Source: Candidatus Hydrogenedentota bacterium (lineage in GTDB: Bacteria > Hydrogenedentota > Hydrogenedentia > Hydrogenedentales > JAGMZX01). From it: a stretch of 64,000 nt of DNA. This document shows positions 52,335 through 61,786 of this stretch, piece by piece (the stretch's first letter is position 1; each line of letters starts with the position of its first letter). The stretch spans positions 82,729-146,728 of the forward strand of contig JAKQEQ010000042.1 in NCBI GenBank assembly GCA_029556545.1, given 5' to 3'. The notes under the pieces are model-generated. The model had not been told where the DNA came from and ran no database searches. It worked only from the letters and a program-made list of their open reading frames with translations. The position numbers and the translations under genes are program-made.

Positions 52335-53988
52335 CGGGCATGCTCCCTTTTTCCAACAATTCGGCCTTGTTCACGGTCGGCAACCGCACGCTAATGGAGG
52401 CGCCGCCCCCGGGACGCGACGCCGCCTGGATGGCGCCATCGTGCACGGTGACTATGCGATGGCAAATGGCGAGTCCCATGCCGACCCCCCGCTCTTTCTC
52501 AGTATAGAAAGGCTCGAAGATTCGTGCAACCTTGTCCGGCGCGATGCCGGGTCCTTCGTCGTCGAAGCGGATCTCGACCGGACCGCGCGTCGGATTCAAG
52601 GTGATGTGTAGTTCGCCGCACTCCTCCATGGCCTCGACGGCGTTCTGGGCAAGATTGGCAAACACCTGGCGAATCTGCGTTGCGTCTCCCATCACGTAGC
52701 AGGGCGCGTCCGGAAGGCTCACGGTCACGGCCAGCTCCGACGCGTCGCGGTATTTCAGCAGCATCTGGTCGCGGACTTCGCTGATGAGTTGTCCCAGTTC
52801 GATGGCGTCATGGCGACGGCTCGGGTCCCGCGCGAAATCCAGGAAAGCGGTGACAATCTCGTTGAGATGCTCCGACTCACGGATAGCGATGTTCGCCAGA
52901 CGTCGCACCAGCGCCTCGTTGCCGGTCGCGCGCCGTAATTCGTCCATGGCGCCGCGAATGGCCGCCACGGGGTTGCGAATCTCGTGGGCCAGACCGGCGG
53001 CCAGTTCTCCGACCACCGCGAGGCGATCATGCTGTTGCAGCTCCTGGCGCATACGCGCCATTTCCGTCAAATCCGTAAACGACGCGATAAGCCCCGTGAC
53101 CTGCCCGCGCGCGTCGCGGATGCGGTTGGTCGTGATCCCGACCAGGAGCGAACTGTCTGCGTGCGTCCGGACGTAGAACTCATAACTGGTGAAATCCTTG
53201 CCCAGCCGCAGTGCCGTGGTTACGGGGCATTCCGCGCCGGTGTCCGAACGCAGGATGCCGTCGACATGCCGGCCGATTACGTCCCCCTCGATGAGATGCA
53301 GAATGCGGCACGCCGACTTGTTAATTGCCGTGACGACGCCCTTCTCGTCGGTCAGGAGAAAGCCGCTGTTCATGTTGTCCAAGATGTCGCGCTGGAATTC
53401 CTTCATGCGGCTGACGCGCTGGTGCCAGTAGCCGCTGATGAACGCCGTGAAATAGAACGCGATGCCCTGGATAAGGAAGTTGTACCAGTGCCAGACGGGG
53501 TTGGCAAGGCCCGCCGTGGCGGGGAGCGTCTGTACAAACATGAACAGACCGGCCAGCGTGGCGAATACGAAGCCATGGGGCAGGCCCAGCAGCACGCCCG
53601 CTTCGAGAATGACAATGACGAGTAAGAAGGTGAAAAGACTCGTGTGACCGCCAGTGAATCCGATGGTCGCGCCGACCACGGCGAAATCGACCAGGACCTG
53701 CGTCCAGGTCAGCGTGGCGGATACCGAACCTTCATGCCAGAGGGACAACAGGTACCAGACCGCGCTGATCAACGCGCCGACGTAGATGGCGGTCAGGAGC
53801 GGACTGAATTGGACGCCGCGCTCGATGGCGTGCGCGCCGGTGGCGACGACGGCCAGCACCAGGATGCGGCCGCCTCCCACGAACCACAGCCAAGCGACGG
53901 GCCCGTCATAGGTCGGGCGCAAGACGGCGTATAAGCCCCGCAACGGGGCGGCAAGCCTCTGAGAAATTCCGCGCAAACGGAGAATCAC
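52303..53988 (-). CDS. pilS: PilS-like membrane sensor histidine kinase
   Basis: A 561-residue kinase. The start chosen is GTG 53988, overlapping the pilT stop as GTGA. The frame extends further, but only antisense to pilT. Six hydrophobic helices (about 35-195) are followed by a PAS domain (ILDNMNSGFLLTDEKGVV), a HisKA helix with the phosphoacceptor in AHEIRNP, and an ATPase domain with NLAQNAVEAM, DEGPGI and GVGMGLAIC. This order matches PilS. It would phosphorylate the regulator encoded just downstream in response to a membrane signal. Confidence 0.9.
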   Translation of the reverse strand: MILRLRGISQRLAAPLRGLYAVLRPTYDGPVAWLWFVGGGRILVLAVVATGAHAIERGVQFSPLLTAIYVGALISAVWYLLSLWHEGSVSATLTWTQVLVDFAVVGATIGFTGGHTSLFTFLLVIVILEAGVLLGLPHGFVFATLAGLFMFVQTLPATAGLANPVWHWYNFLIQGIAFYFTAFISGYWHQRVSRMKEFQRDILDNMNSGFLLTDEKGVVTAINKSACRILHLIEGDVIGRHVDGILRSDTGAECPVTTALRLGKDFTSYEFYVRTHADSSLLVGITTNRIRDARGQVTGLIASFTDLTEMARMRQELQQHDRLAVVGELAAGLAHEIRNPVAAIRGAMDELRRATGNEALVRRLANIAIRESEHLNEIVTAFLDFARDPSRRHDAIELGQLISEVRDQMLLKYRDASELAVTVSLPDAPCYVMGDATQIRQVFANLAQNAVEAMEECGELHITLNPTRGPVEIRFDDEGPGIAPDKVARIFEPFYTEKERGVGMGLAICHRIVTVHDGAIQAASRPGGGASISVRLPTVNKAELLEKGSMPDAGTTSRAGG

Positions 53989-55058
53989 ATCCCCTTGTCC
54001 ACGAGTTTTTGCAGCCCTTCCGGGTTCGACGTGCGCTTGAAGGCCATATCCATCGTAATGACGCCGCGCCGCATGAGCCGGTAGAGCGACTGGTTCATAG
54101 TCATCATCCCCTCGCCGCGGCCGATCTCGATCATCGAGGGAATCTGTTCGAGTTTCGCGCTGCGGATCAGCGCGCGTATGGCGGGGTTGGGAAGCATGAT
54201 CTCCATGGCCAGGCATCGGCCCATGCCGTCGGCCCGCGGTATAAGTTGCTGCACCACGACGCCTTCGAGGACGAACGAAAGCTGCGTGCGCACCTGATCC
54301 TGCTGCGCAGACGGGAAGACGTCCACGATCCGGTTGATGGTCTGGAGCGCGTCGTTCGTGTGCAGCGTGGCGAACGCGAGGTGGCCCGTCTCCGCAACGG
54401 TCAGCGCCGCCATGATCGTCTCCGTATCGCGCATTTCGCCGATGAGAATGACGTCGGGGTCCTGGCGCAGCACGCGCTTAAGCGCGGCGGCGAAGCTCTT
54501 CGTATCCGCATGCACCTCCCGTTGGTTGATGATGGCGCGCCCGTGATGATGCAGGTACTCGATGGGGTCCTCGATGGTGATGACGTGGACGTTGCGTTCC
54601 TGGTTGATCTTGTCGATGACTGCGGCGAGGGTGGTGGACTTGCCGCTGCCGGTGGGACCGCAGATGAGCACCAGCCCTATGGGCCGGTACGCGAAATCGG
54701 CCACGATGTTCGGCACGCCCAGTTGCTCGAAGGACAATATCTCGAACGGGATCGTGCGGAACGCCGCCACGACTGAGCCGCGATCCCGATAGACGTTCAG
54801 ACGAAAACGACTTAACCCCTCGATGCCGAAAGAGAGGTCGCATTCCTGCTCGGACTCGAATTCGGCGACCTGCTCCTCGTTCATCACCGCGTAAATCAGT
54901 TCCTGCGACTGTTCCGGGGTGAGGGGATCTACGTTGTGCATGGGCTCGAGTCCGCCGTGCAAGCGGATCATCGGTGGCGCCCCGACGACGATGTGCATGT
55001 CACTGGCGCCCTCGCGGATCATCAGCGTCAACAATTCCTTGATGCTCGGCACCGCCAT
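53985..55058 (-). CDS. pilT: Type IV pilus retraction ATPase PilT
   Basis: A 357-residue ATPase from ATG 55058 (AAGGAG upstream). It has the ASDMHI opening, Walker A GPTGSGKS (134-141), an Asp box, Walker B VILIGE, the His box HLAFATLH, and AIRALIRSAK, close to the AIRNLIRE motif of PilT. Length is typical of the family. PilT drives pilus retraction at the inner-membrane base. It follows pilB by 105 bp and precedes pilS with a 4-nt overlap. Confidence 0.95.
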   Translation of the reverse strand: MAVPSIKELLTLMIREGASDMHIVVGAPPMIRLHGGLEPMHNVDPLTPEQSQELIYAVMNEEQVAEFESEQECDLSFGIEGLSRFRLNVYRDRGSVVAAFRTIPFEILSFEQLGVPNIVADFAYRPIGLVLICGPTGSGKSTTLAAVIDKINQERNVHVITIEDPIEYLHHHGRAIINQREVHADTKSFAAALKRVLRQDPDVILIGEMRDTETIMAALTVAETGHLAFATLHTNDALQTINRIVDVFPSAQQDQVRTQLSFVLEGVVVQQLIPRADGMGRCLAMEIMLPNPAIRALIRSAKLEQIPSMIEIGRGEGMMTMNQSLYRLMRRGVITMDMAFKRTSNPEGLQKLVDKGM

Positions 55059-55163
55059 GACCTTCTCCTTGCGGTGCCCGCTCGAATCGGGACGCCGCGT
55101 AAGGCGCGTCGCGGCCCCGGTCGCCGAGACCCGTGCGACACGCCGCTCCTTCCGTTCCTCGGA

Positions 55164-56885
55164 TCAGTCCGCTACCGTGTGGTCCAGCACTTGTTCAATC
55201 GTCGTCGTGCCCTTCGCCGCGCGGGCCAGCGCATTCTGCCGCAGCGTTTTCATGCCGCACGCCACGGCCTGCTGCTTGATCTGATACCCCGAGGCGCGGT
55301 TCAGGATCAACGGCTGCAATTCCGGCCAGTTCCGCATGGCCTCGAGCACCGCCACCCGGCCCCGATAGCCCGAATCCTTGCACTTGCTGCACCCGCGCCC
55401 CCGCACGAACTGCGGCCGATCGATGTAATCAAAACCGTGATATTGGATGCGGTCCAGCACCTCCTTCGGCACCGTGATCGGCTCGATACAGTCGGGGCAC
55501 ACCCGCTTGAGCAGTCGCTGCGCCGAAGTGAGCGCGACCGACGACTGCACGAGGAAGGGCTCGATGCCCATATCGGTCATCCGGGGGAACACGCCCGCTG
55601 CGTCGTTTGTGTGCAGCGTGCTCAGCACCAAGTGCCCCGTGAGCGCCGCCTTGACGGCCACGTCCGCGGTATCAAAGTCGCGGATTTCGCCGACCATAAC
55701 GATATCGGGGTCCTGGCGCAGAATCTGGCGCAACGCCTCGGCGAAGGTCAGGCCGATGGCCGCATGCGTCTGTACCTGGTTCACGCCGAACATCTCGTAC
55801 TCGATCGGGTCTTCCACCGTCACAATGTTGACGTCTATCGTATTGAGTTTGTGCAGGACGCTATAGAGGGTCGTCGTCTTGCCGCTGCCCGTGGGGCCCG
55901 TCACCAGGATCATGCCGTGGGGCAGTTTGATGGCTTCTTTGAACGCGGAAAGCGGCTGCGGCTCGAACCCGAGGCCGTCGAGATCCAGCGCGAGGCTGCC
56001 CTTGTCAAGCACGCGCAACACAACCTTCTCGCCGTACTTGCACGGCAGAAACGCGACGCGGAAATCGATCTCGCGCGCCTTGTAGCGAATGCGAAAACGG
56101 CCGTCCTGCGGCATGCGGTGCTCGTCGATGCGACAGCCCGCGAGGATTTTCAGGCGCGCCACGAGGTTGTGTTGCAGGTGCTTCGGCGGCCCTTTGGACT
56201 CCTCGAGGCTCCCATCCACGCGGTAGCGCAGCCGCACGCTCTTCTCGAACGGCTCGAGGTGTATGTCGCTCGCGCCGCGTTCGAGGGCGCTGAAGAGGAT
56301 GAGCCGCGTAAGCTTCTTTACGGGTTCATCTTCCGCGCCGTGCTCGAGCTTCGAAACGTCCTCGATGTCCTCGGCTTCCTTGACGAAGTCCATGCCCTCG
56401 CGATTGTCGTCCGCGGCCACGATTTCGTCGTAGAGATCCTCCGCCCTGTCGCCGCCGTAGTGGCGGTTGACGGCCTCCTCGAGTTCGGAGGTGACGGCGA
56501 CCACCGGCTCGATGTCGTAGCTCGTGAGCAGGCGCAGGTCGTCCAGGGCCATGATATTGAGGGGGTCGGCCATGGCGAGCGTCAGCACGTCGCCCGTCAC
56601 GGAGATGGGCAACATCTGATGCTGCCGCGCCAGGGCTTCCGGCACCTCGGCGAGCACCTCCTTCGGGATGGTGTAATGGGCGAGCCGGATATGCGGAATA
56701 CCCAGTTGTTCGCTCAGCGTAACCACCAGATTCTCTTCGCTCAGATAGCCCTTCGACACCAGAATTTTCGGCAGGCTCTGCCCGCTCCTGCGCTGGAGGA
56801 CCATGCACTCCTGCAACTGCTCCCGGGTAACCAGACCCTGCTCGATCAACATGTCCGGCAAGCGTTTCTTGACCACTTTCGCCAA
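55164..56885 (-). CDS. pilB: Type IV pilus assembly ATPase PilB
   Basis: A 573-residue ATPase. A TTG at 56885 is the chosen start because GGAGGAAATC lies 10 nt upstream, and no in-frame ATG precedes the conserved N-terminus. An MshEN/GspE N-terminal domain (5-145) is followed by the ATPase: ASDIHLEPF, Walker A GPTGSGKT (330-337), Asp box, and Walker B VMVGEIRD. The tetracysteine zinc motif CPDC...CSKC is intact. PilB powers pilus extension. It lies 40 bp after the DnaA-like fusion gene. Confidence 0.94.
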   Translation of the reverse strand: MAKVVKKRLPDMLIEQGLVTREQLQECMVLQRRSGQSLPKILVSKGYLSEENLVVTLSEQLGIPHIRLAHYTIPKEVLAEVPEALARQHQMLPISVTGDVLTLAMADPLNIMALDDLRLLTSYDIEPVVAVTSELEEAVNRHYGGDRAEDLYDEIVAADDNREGMDFVKEAEDIEDVSKLEHGAEDEPVKKLTRLILFSALERGASDIHLEPFEKSVRLRYRVDGSLEESKGPPKHLQHNLVARLKILAGCRIDEHRMPQDGRFRIRYKAREIDFRVAFLPCKYGEKVVLRVLDKGSLALDLDGLGFEPQPLSAFKEAIKLPHGMILVTGPTGSGKTTTLYSVLHKLNTIDVNIVTVEDPIEYEMFGVNQVQTHAAIGLTFAEALRQILRQDPDIVMVGEIRDFDTADVAVKAALTGHLVLSTLHTNDAAGVFPRMTDMGIEPFLVQSSVALTSAQRLLKRVCPDCIEPITVPKEVLDRIQYHGFDYIDRPQFVRGRGCSKCKDSGYRGRVAVLEAMRNWPELQPLILNRASGYQIKQQAVACGMKTLRQNALARAAKGTTTIEQVLDHTVAD

Positions 56886-56925
56886 TGGATGATTTCCTCC
56901 TTGGGCCGCACCACGCGGCCGCCGT

Positions 56926-59169
56926 TCAGGCGGCCACCTCGACACCCAGGTGGCTCAGGATTTCCTCGGCCAGTTCGCAAGTCATCTCCTGACCCACCAG
57001 TTTAGCAAATGCAACGACTTTTCGCAGCGCGCCCGTCATCTTGCGCACATCATTCTGAACGCGCATCGAAATCAGCGACAACACCGCCTCGGGCACGGGG
57101 GCGCCCGCCTCCTGCGCGGCATGGCGGAGAATTTCCATCCGCGTCTCCCACTCGGGCGCCTTTAATTGCGCCACGATCCCGCTGGCGAAGCGCGATACGA
57201 GCCGCTGTTCGAGCAGGCCGAGACGGTCCGGCGCCTTGTCGCTTGCGATAATGATTTGACGGTGCTGTTGTCGCAGCACGTTAAAAATGTGGAAGAACTC
57301 CTCCTGTGCCTCGACGCGCCCGCCCAAAAACTGAATATCGTCCAGGATCAGCATGTCCCAATGGCAGTAGTTCTCCCGAAAAGCATCCAGCGCGTTGGTT
57401 CGCATCGCGTCGGACAGCCGCCTCGAAAACCGGCTCGCCGAGACGTAACCGACCCGCGCCTTCGGGTTGCCGCGCAAGACCGCGTTGCCGATAGCGCTAA
57501 TCAGGTGCGTTTTCCCTACCCCAACGTCGCCGTAGAGGAAGAACGGGTTGTACTCGCCGCCGGGGTGTTCCGCCACCGCAAGGCCCACTTGATGGGTAAA
57601 AACGTTCGCCTTGCCTGGAAAGAATGTCTCGAAAGTGAACATCTCGACCGGGCGCTCGGATTCCATCGCCTCAACCACTTGCGCGTCCGCCTCCGCATAT
57701 TCCTCCGCCGGTCCCTCGCCCCCTCTGCCAAAAGGCGTCACGGATAAGTACTTACGGGGACCGCTCGCCGCCAACTCGTGCGCGTTCCCCGAAGCCACGG
57801 CGGAGGCCTCGACCAACTGGGAAACCTGCCGCACCGACGCAAGCATCGACTCCGCGATCTGGTTCAGGCGCTCGCCCTGAGCCGCCTGCGCCTCGAGGAC
57901 CCCCTCACGCACGGCCTGCGCCAGTTCCGCCGGTATCTGGCCGCCACCTTCGCCGTCGCGGCGACCCGCCATTGCGCGCAACTGCACCATGAGTGTCGCG
58001 ATGGCGTCTTCCATCGCGGTCGTAATGCTCTCGCGTATCGCCTCGGATATCCCGGAACCGCCCGCATCGGCTTGCGGCTGGGCGGCGGCAGCCGGCGCGG
58101 CCTGTAACCGGTCCGCAAGCCCCGCGAGCGCCTCCTGTACCGCGCCGCTCACGCCGTCGCGTATCATGCCCGCCAATTCCGCGGCGTTCATTGTCGGCGC
58201 GCCGCGAGCATGCGAGACTTCCGCCATTGCGGCTACTGCCTCGCGCATCGCCTCCCGCATCGCACTTACCAGTTCCCCCTTGGTCAGCCCTTGCGATTTC
58301 GCGGCCCCCGGTGTTTCGCCGCGCTGCATGGGCACGCCCGCCGGTGGCGTCTTCGGCTGTGGAGGCGCTTCGGAGGCGGCCTTTTGAATCAGGCTGTCCA
58401 CCGCATCCCGCAGGCTTGCCTCATCCACCTCCTTGTCACTCCGGGCCGCCGGGGAGCGCGCCTTTGCGGACGCCTGCTCGGTCGCGCCCGGACTGCCCGC
58501 GCTCGCCGCATCCGCCTGCTGCTCGGGCACGCCCGCCAGCCATTGCTCCTTTTCCTTTGGCGACATGTGGTCTGTCAGGCCGAGACTGCTTGCGCTCACC
58601 TCGGCGGGCCGGTCCTGCTGCGCGCCGTCCCGAAACAACCGTTGGGATACATTGACAAAGTGCTCCCAGTTGCACAGGATGGGCTTGATACGGAGTTCCG
58701 GACACAGCCGGCGCACTTCCTCGAGGGCATTCAGGTCCAGCGGGTCCACCATCGCCACCGTCAGAATGCGCCCCAGCTTGTCAATGGGAAGCAGGTTATA
58801 CTTCTGGCATATCTCGCGGGGGATTAGGCTCAGGACTTCCTTGGTGATGTCGTAGTCCAGGAGGCTCAGATGAGGAATCTTGCACTGTTTCACCAGGCAC
58901 GACGCCACCGCCTCCTGCGTCGTGTACCGCAACTTGACAAGAATCTGCCCAAGAAAACCGCCGTCCCGCTTCTGGATCGCCAGCGCCTCTTCAAGCTGCC
59001 CCCGGGTGATCGCCTCCTCCTCCAGGAGCACCTCGCCAAGGCGCTTGTGGGGAATAGGCGTGACTTCATCGGGGTGAGTGACGGGCGTCACATGGGGCAC
59101 GGGAGCAGTCGTGGCGCCGCGTGACGGCGCTTGCGGCTTCTCCTGTTCCTCCTTGCGACGACCGAACAT
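56926..59169 (-). CDS. MshEN domain fused to a DnaA-like AAA+ ATPase
   Basis: A 747-residue fusion from ATG 59169. Residues 42-182 are an MshEN/GspE N-terminal domain like that of the neighbouring PilB (GEVLLEEEAITRGQLEEAL, TVAMVDPLDLNAL). A low-complexity Ala/Glu/Gln-rich linker of about 340 residues follows. The C-terminal 220 residues are DnaA-type AAA+: NPFFLYGDVGVGKTHL (Walker A 547-554), LILDDIQFLGG, EEFFHIFNVLRQQ, LVSRFASGIVAQL. The DnaA DNA-binding domain IV is missing, so it is not an initiator. MshEN domains can bind cyclic di-GMP. It heads the pilus cluster behind its own promoter, suggesting an assembly or positioning role. Function unproven. Confidence 0.88.
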   Translation of the reverse strand: MFGRRKEEQEKPQAPSRGATTAPVPHVTPVTHPDEVTPIPHKRLGEVLLEEEAITRGQLEEALAIQKRDGGFLGQILVKLRYTTQEAVASCLVKQCKIPHLSLLDYDITKEVLSLIPREICQKYNLLPIDKLGRILTVAMVDPLDLNALEEVRRLCPELRIKPILCNWEHFVNVSQRLFRDGAQQDRPAEVSASSLGLTDHMSPKEKEQWLAGVPEQQADAASAGSPGATEQASAKARSPAARSDKEVDEASLRDAVDSLIQKAASEAPPQPKTPPAGVPMQRGETPGAAKSQGLTKGELVSAMREAMREAVAAMAEVSHARGAPTMNAAELAGMIRDGVSGAVQEALAGLADRLQAAPAAAAQPQADAGGSGISEAIRESITTAMEDAIATLMVQLRAMAGRRDGEGGGQIPAELAQAVREGVLEAQAAQGERLNQIAESMLASVRQVSQLVEASAVASGNAHELAASGPRKYLSVTPFGRGGEGPAEEYAEADAQVVEAMESERPVEMFTFETFFPGKANVFTHQVGLAVAEHPGGEYNPFFLYGDVGVGKTHLISAIGNAVLRGNPKARVGYVSASRFSRRLSDAMRTNALDAFRENYCHWDMLILDDIQFLGGRVEAQEEFFHIFNVLRQQHRQIIIASDKAPDRLGLLEQRLVSRFASGIVAQLKAPEWETRMEILRHAAQEAGAPVPEAVLSLISMRVQNDVRKMTGALRKVVAFAKLVGQEMTCELAEEILSHLGVEVAA

Positions 59170-59260
59170 GCGTTGATCTTCACCCTTTCTTGAATCGCGT
59201 CGAGGCGAGCTACCAGACCGCCCCCGACAATGCCGCGAGACACAATATTCACCAAGCGCA

Positions 59261-59289
59261 ATTGTATCACCTGACGTGCGAACCGTCAA
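59261..59289 (-). promoter_or_regulatory. Promoter of the pilus gene cluster
   Basis: On the minus strand TTGACG (59289-59284), 17 nt, TACAAT (59266-59261), about 85 nt before ATG 59169. A 14-bp palindrome CGTAAAGCTTTACG lies just upstream at 59303-59316. Confidence 0.65.
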
Positions 59290-59302
59290 GCGATATCCGT
59301 GC

Positions 59303-59316
59303 GTAAAGCTTTACGA
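59303..59316. promoter_or_regulatory. Perfect 14-bp palindrome, possible operator
   Basis: CGTAAAGCTTTACG sits 14 bp upstream of the -35 box of the pilus-cluster promoter, a place suited to an activator or repressor site. Confidence 0.35.
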
Positions 59317-59394
59317 ATCATGGGTTTGGGGGCATTATAAGGGGGTGTAACGAGGTTATCCGCCTTCCCGGCACGCCGCGAACCTGACGCCCAA

Positions 59395-60354
59395 TCAGGG
59401 TTTTACCGCCAGACCCGAGGTAATCGCGTCATTCGCGGCCAGAGTCACCGTCAACGTCTTGCGTCCGTCCGAATAGGTGCTCTTGATGCGGTTGCGCTTC
59501 CCGCTGACAACCGCATCGATAAACGCCTTGTTCTCCTCCTCATACATATCAAGGCCGCACCGGTACTCCGTGGTGACGCGGCCCTCGCACACGCGTAGCG
59601 TGGTCCGGTCAAAGCGCAGCGTCGCCTCCGGCGTGATGATATCAAGCCCGGTCTGCCCGCCGTTGTTGGCGACACAGGAAGACACGATGGACGCCGCGGC
59701 GCCGCTCTTCAGACGCATCGTGACGACGCTGCTGTCGTCCACGTCGAAGTGCTCGACCTGATTCATGCACCCGCTTGAGGCCACCGCATACACCTCCGCC
59801 ACCTCGCCGCACAGGTAGCGCATCAAGTCGACGATATGGGTGGTCTGCTCGACGACCTGCCCACCGCTGCGGGCGCGCTGCCGCCACCACCAGACTTCGG
59901 GCATCGCGCAGGCGTACCATCCCGCGACCAACGAGACGGCCTTGCCTTTGAGCAACTGCCGCGCCCGTTCAACGGTATCGCAGTACCGGAAACAGTATCC
60001 GACGCTCGTTATGATCTTGTGCTTGCGCGCCGCCGCGTCTATTCGCGTCGCCGTGGCGCGATCCAGGGCCACCGGCTTCTCGATGAACAGATGAATGCCC
60101 CGCTGCGCGGCGGCGGTCTCGATCTCGCCGTGGGCGAACGGCGGCACGCACACATAGACCGCGTCCGGCTTGGCCTTGTCGTACATCGTCGCCGGATCCG
60201 AAAACGCGCCGCCCCCGAAACGGTCCGCCACCTCCTCCGCGCGCGCTTTATCCGAGTCGCAATGCCCCACGAAGCGTACATGCTCCATCGCGCGAAGGTG
60301 TCGATAGTGCTCTTCCATCACCCCTCCGCACCCGACGACTGCGATCTTTGGCAT
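59395..60354 (-). CDS. Gfo/Idh/MocA-family oxidoreductase
   Basis: A 319-residue enzyme from ATG 60354 (GGGAG upstream). The N-terminal Rossmann fold has AVVGCGGVMEEHY and YVCVPPFAHGE. EKP (92-94) is the family signature, followed by a C-terminal beta-sheet domain with the HIVDLMRYLCGEV region. The family reduces or oxidises sugars and related compounds with NAD(P). The substrate cannot be told. It stands alone between divergent genes. Confidence 0.92.
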   Translation of the reverse strand: MPKIAVVGCGGVMEEHYRHLRAMEHVRFVGHCDSDKARAEEVADRFGGGAFSDPATMYDKAKPDAVYVCVPPFAHGEIETAAAQRGIHLFIEKPVALDRATATRIDAAARKHKIITSVGYCFRYCDTVERARQLLKGKAVSLVAGWYACAMPEVWWWRQRARSGGQVVEQTTHIVDLMRYLCGEVAEVYAVASSGCMNQVEHFDVDDSSVVTMRLKSGAAASIVSSCVANNGGQTGLDIITPEATLRFDRTTLRVCEGRVTTEYRCGLDMYEEENKAFIDAVVSGKRNRIKSTYSDGRKTLTVTLAANDAITSGLAVKP

Positions 60355-60523
60355 GGCGTGTCGCTCCCACGGTTCCACGGCCTCCCCGCCGCGTCGCGCT
60401 TCGAAGCAGGTCCGGAAGACAGAAGCATCCAGGCGCAACCGTCCCGACCGCCGCATCAGCGCGCGAAAGAATTCATTCTAGCAAATATCCGTTCGCATGT
60501 TAAGAAGAATTCGCCGCGCACTA

Positions 60524-60553
60524 TTGCTTGTGTCTCCGTGCCCTCCCTATAAT
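60524..60553 (+). promoter_or_regulatory. Promoter of the PilZ-like gene
   Basis: TTGCTT (60524-60529), 18 nt, TATAAT (60548-60553, perfect). It gives a leader of about 36 nt before ATG 60596. Confidence 0.5.
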
Positions 60554-60595
60554 CACGTTTGCCCAAACAATGATACAAGGCTTCCGAAAAGGGAT

Positions 60596-61786
60596 ATGGC
60601 CCAAGACGAACGACATAGGCGGCGCGCCGCGTTCACCACAGTCAGCATGGCCGCGCTGGCGGCGTGCAGTCCTGTTGCGTCCGCGGACACGTCGCGCATT
60701 TGGGACGTGGACGCGTCCGCCGGTGTAAATATCGCCCGCCATTGGCCCATGTTGCTCATCCTCGGATTTCTTGCCGTCGCCATACTCATCGAGATTGTCC
60801 GCCGCCTCCGGCAGCGCGCGGCTCACTTGCGGCAACAGTGGCGCGCCGTCCGCAAACTGGCCGAGGAACGCGAACTCTCCAGGAAGGAGCAGGAGCTGCT
60901 CGAATCGCTAGTGCGCCGGTATGCGGCCCGCGCTCCCTTCGAGGCCGTCAGCGGTTATCGCGATTTCGATGCCTGCGTCGCCCGGGACATCGAGGAACAG
61001 GCCCGCTCGCTGGACGCGCGCGCTATCGAGGCGCGCGGCGCCGCATTGCGGGAACTGCGGGTACGCCTCGGCCTGGACTACGTGCCGTTCGGCCTGCAAA
61101 TCCGATCCACCCGCGAACTGTGTGTCGGTCAGGTGCTCTGGGCGGCGCGCGAGGCGAACGCGCCGCAGTGGCACAAGATGCGCGTAGCCTCGGTGGATGA
61201 GGCCCGTTTTCGCGCGGACGTGGCGGCAGAGGACACGCGACCGCCCTTCGAGGCCGGCGAAACGCTGCGCTTCCGCATATGGCGCGACGAGGATGCCCGC
61301 TACACGTTCGCGACCCGGCTCGTACGGATCGAGGAACGCCCCGCGCAATGGGTCCTCGATCATACCCACGACCTTGACCGCGTTCAGGCCCGCGCCCATT
61401 ACCGCATTCGCTTCGACGAGACGGCTGCGGTCTCGATTCTCGGAGGACGCGAAGAAGACGACTACTCCGGCCTGGATCAGCGCCCGGTGATCGCCGCCGT
61501 ACGCGGACGCATCACCAGTCTGAGCGGCGGCGGTCTCGCCGTGATCCTCGAGGAAGCGCCTGCGTTGAACGCCGTGATCCGCGCCCCCCTCGAGTTGGCA
61601 GCAACCGCGCCGCTCGAAGTGTATGCCCGCGTCGTGAACGTCGCGCCCCTGGGCCGGGGCCGTTATCTCGTGCGCGGCGCATTCGTCGCCATTCCGGACG
61701 AGACGCGCGAGGCCGTCACGCGATACGTCTTTCACCAGCAGCAATTGCGGGCCGCACAAGAGGGGGATAAGGGAACCGCGCAATGA
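60596..61786 (+). CDS. Membrane-anchored PilZ-like protein
   Basis: A 396-residue protein from ATG 60596. A signal-like hydrophobic stretch (about 12-28) and a second hydrophobic helix (45-66) anchor a cytosolic part that begins with charged coiled-coil (RQRAAHLRQQWRAVRKLAEE). Two beta-rich regions follow. The second (about 290-385) has GRITSLSGGGLAVIL and a beta-barrel pattern as in PilZ domains, and the first (about 190-285) resembles a YcgR-type N-terminal domain. The RxxxR motif for cyclic di-GMP binding is not clear. It overlaps the next gene by 4 nt. Confidence 0.7.
   Translation: MAQDERHRRRAAFTTVSMAALAACSPVASADTSRIWDVDASAGVNIARHWPMLLILGFLAVAILIEIVRRLRQRAAHLRQQWRAVRKLAEERELSRKEQELLESLVRRYAARAPFEAVSGYRDFDACVARDIEEQARSLDARAIEARGAALRELRVRLGLDYVPFGLQIRSTRELCVGQVLWAAREANAPQWHKMRVASVDEARFRADVAAEDTRPPFEAGETLRFRIWRDEDARYTFATRLVRIEERPAQWVLDHTHDLDRVQARAHYRIRFDETAAVSILGGREEDDYSGLDQRPVIAAVRGRITSLSGGGLAVILEEAPALNAVIRAPLELAATAPLEVYARVVNVAPLGRGRYLVRGAFVAIPDETREAVTRYVFHQQQLRAAQEGDKGTAQ

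Noticed and set aside
54936-57005. A 689-codon plus-strand frame antisense to pilB
   Set aside because: Codon-position bias of the GC-rich pilB gene creates it. The product is Arg/His-rich without motifs, and pilB is intact on the other strand.
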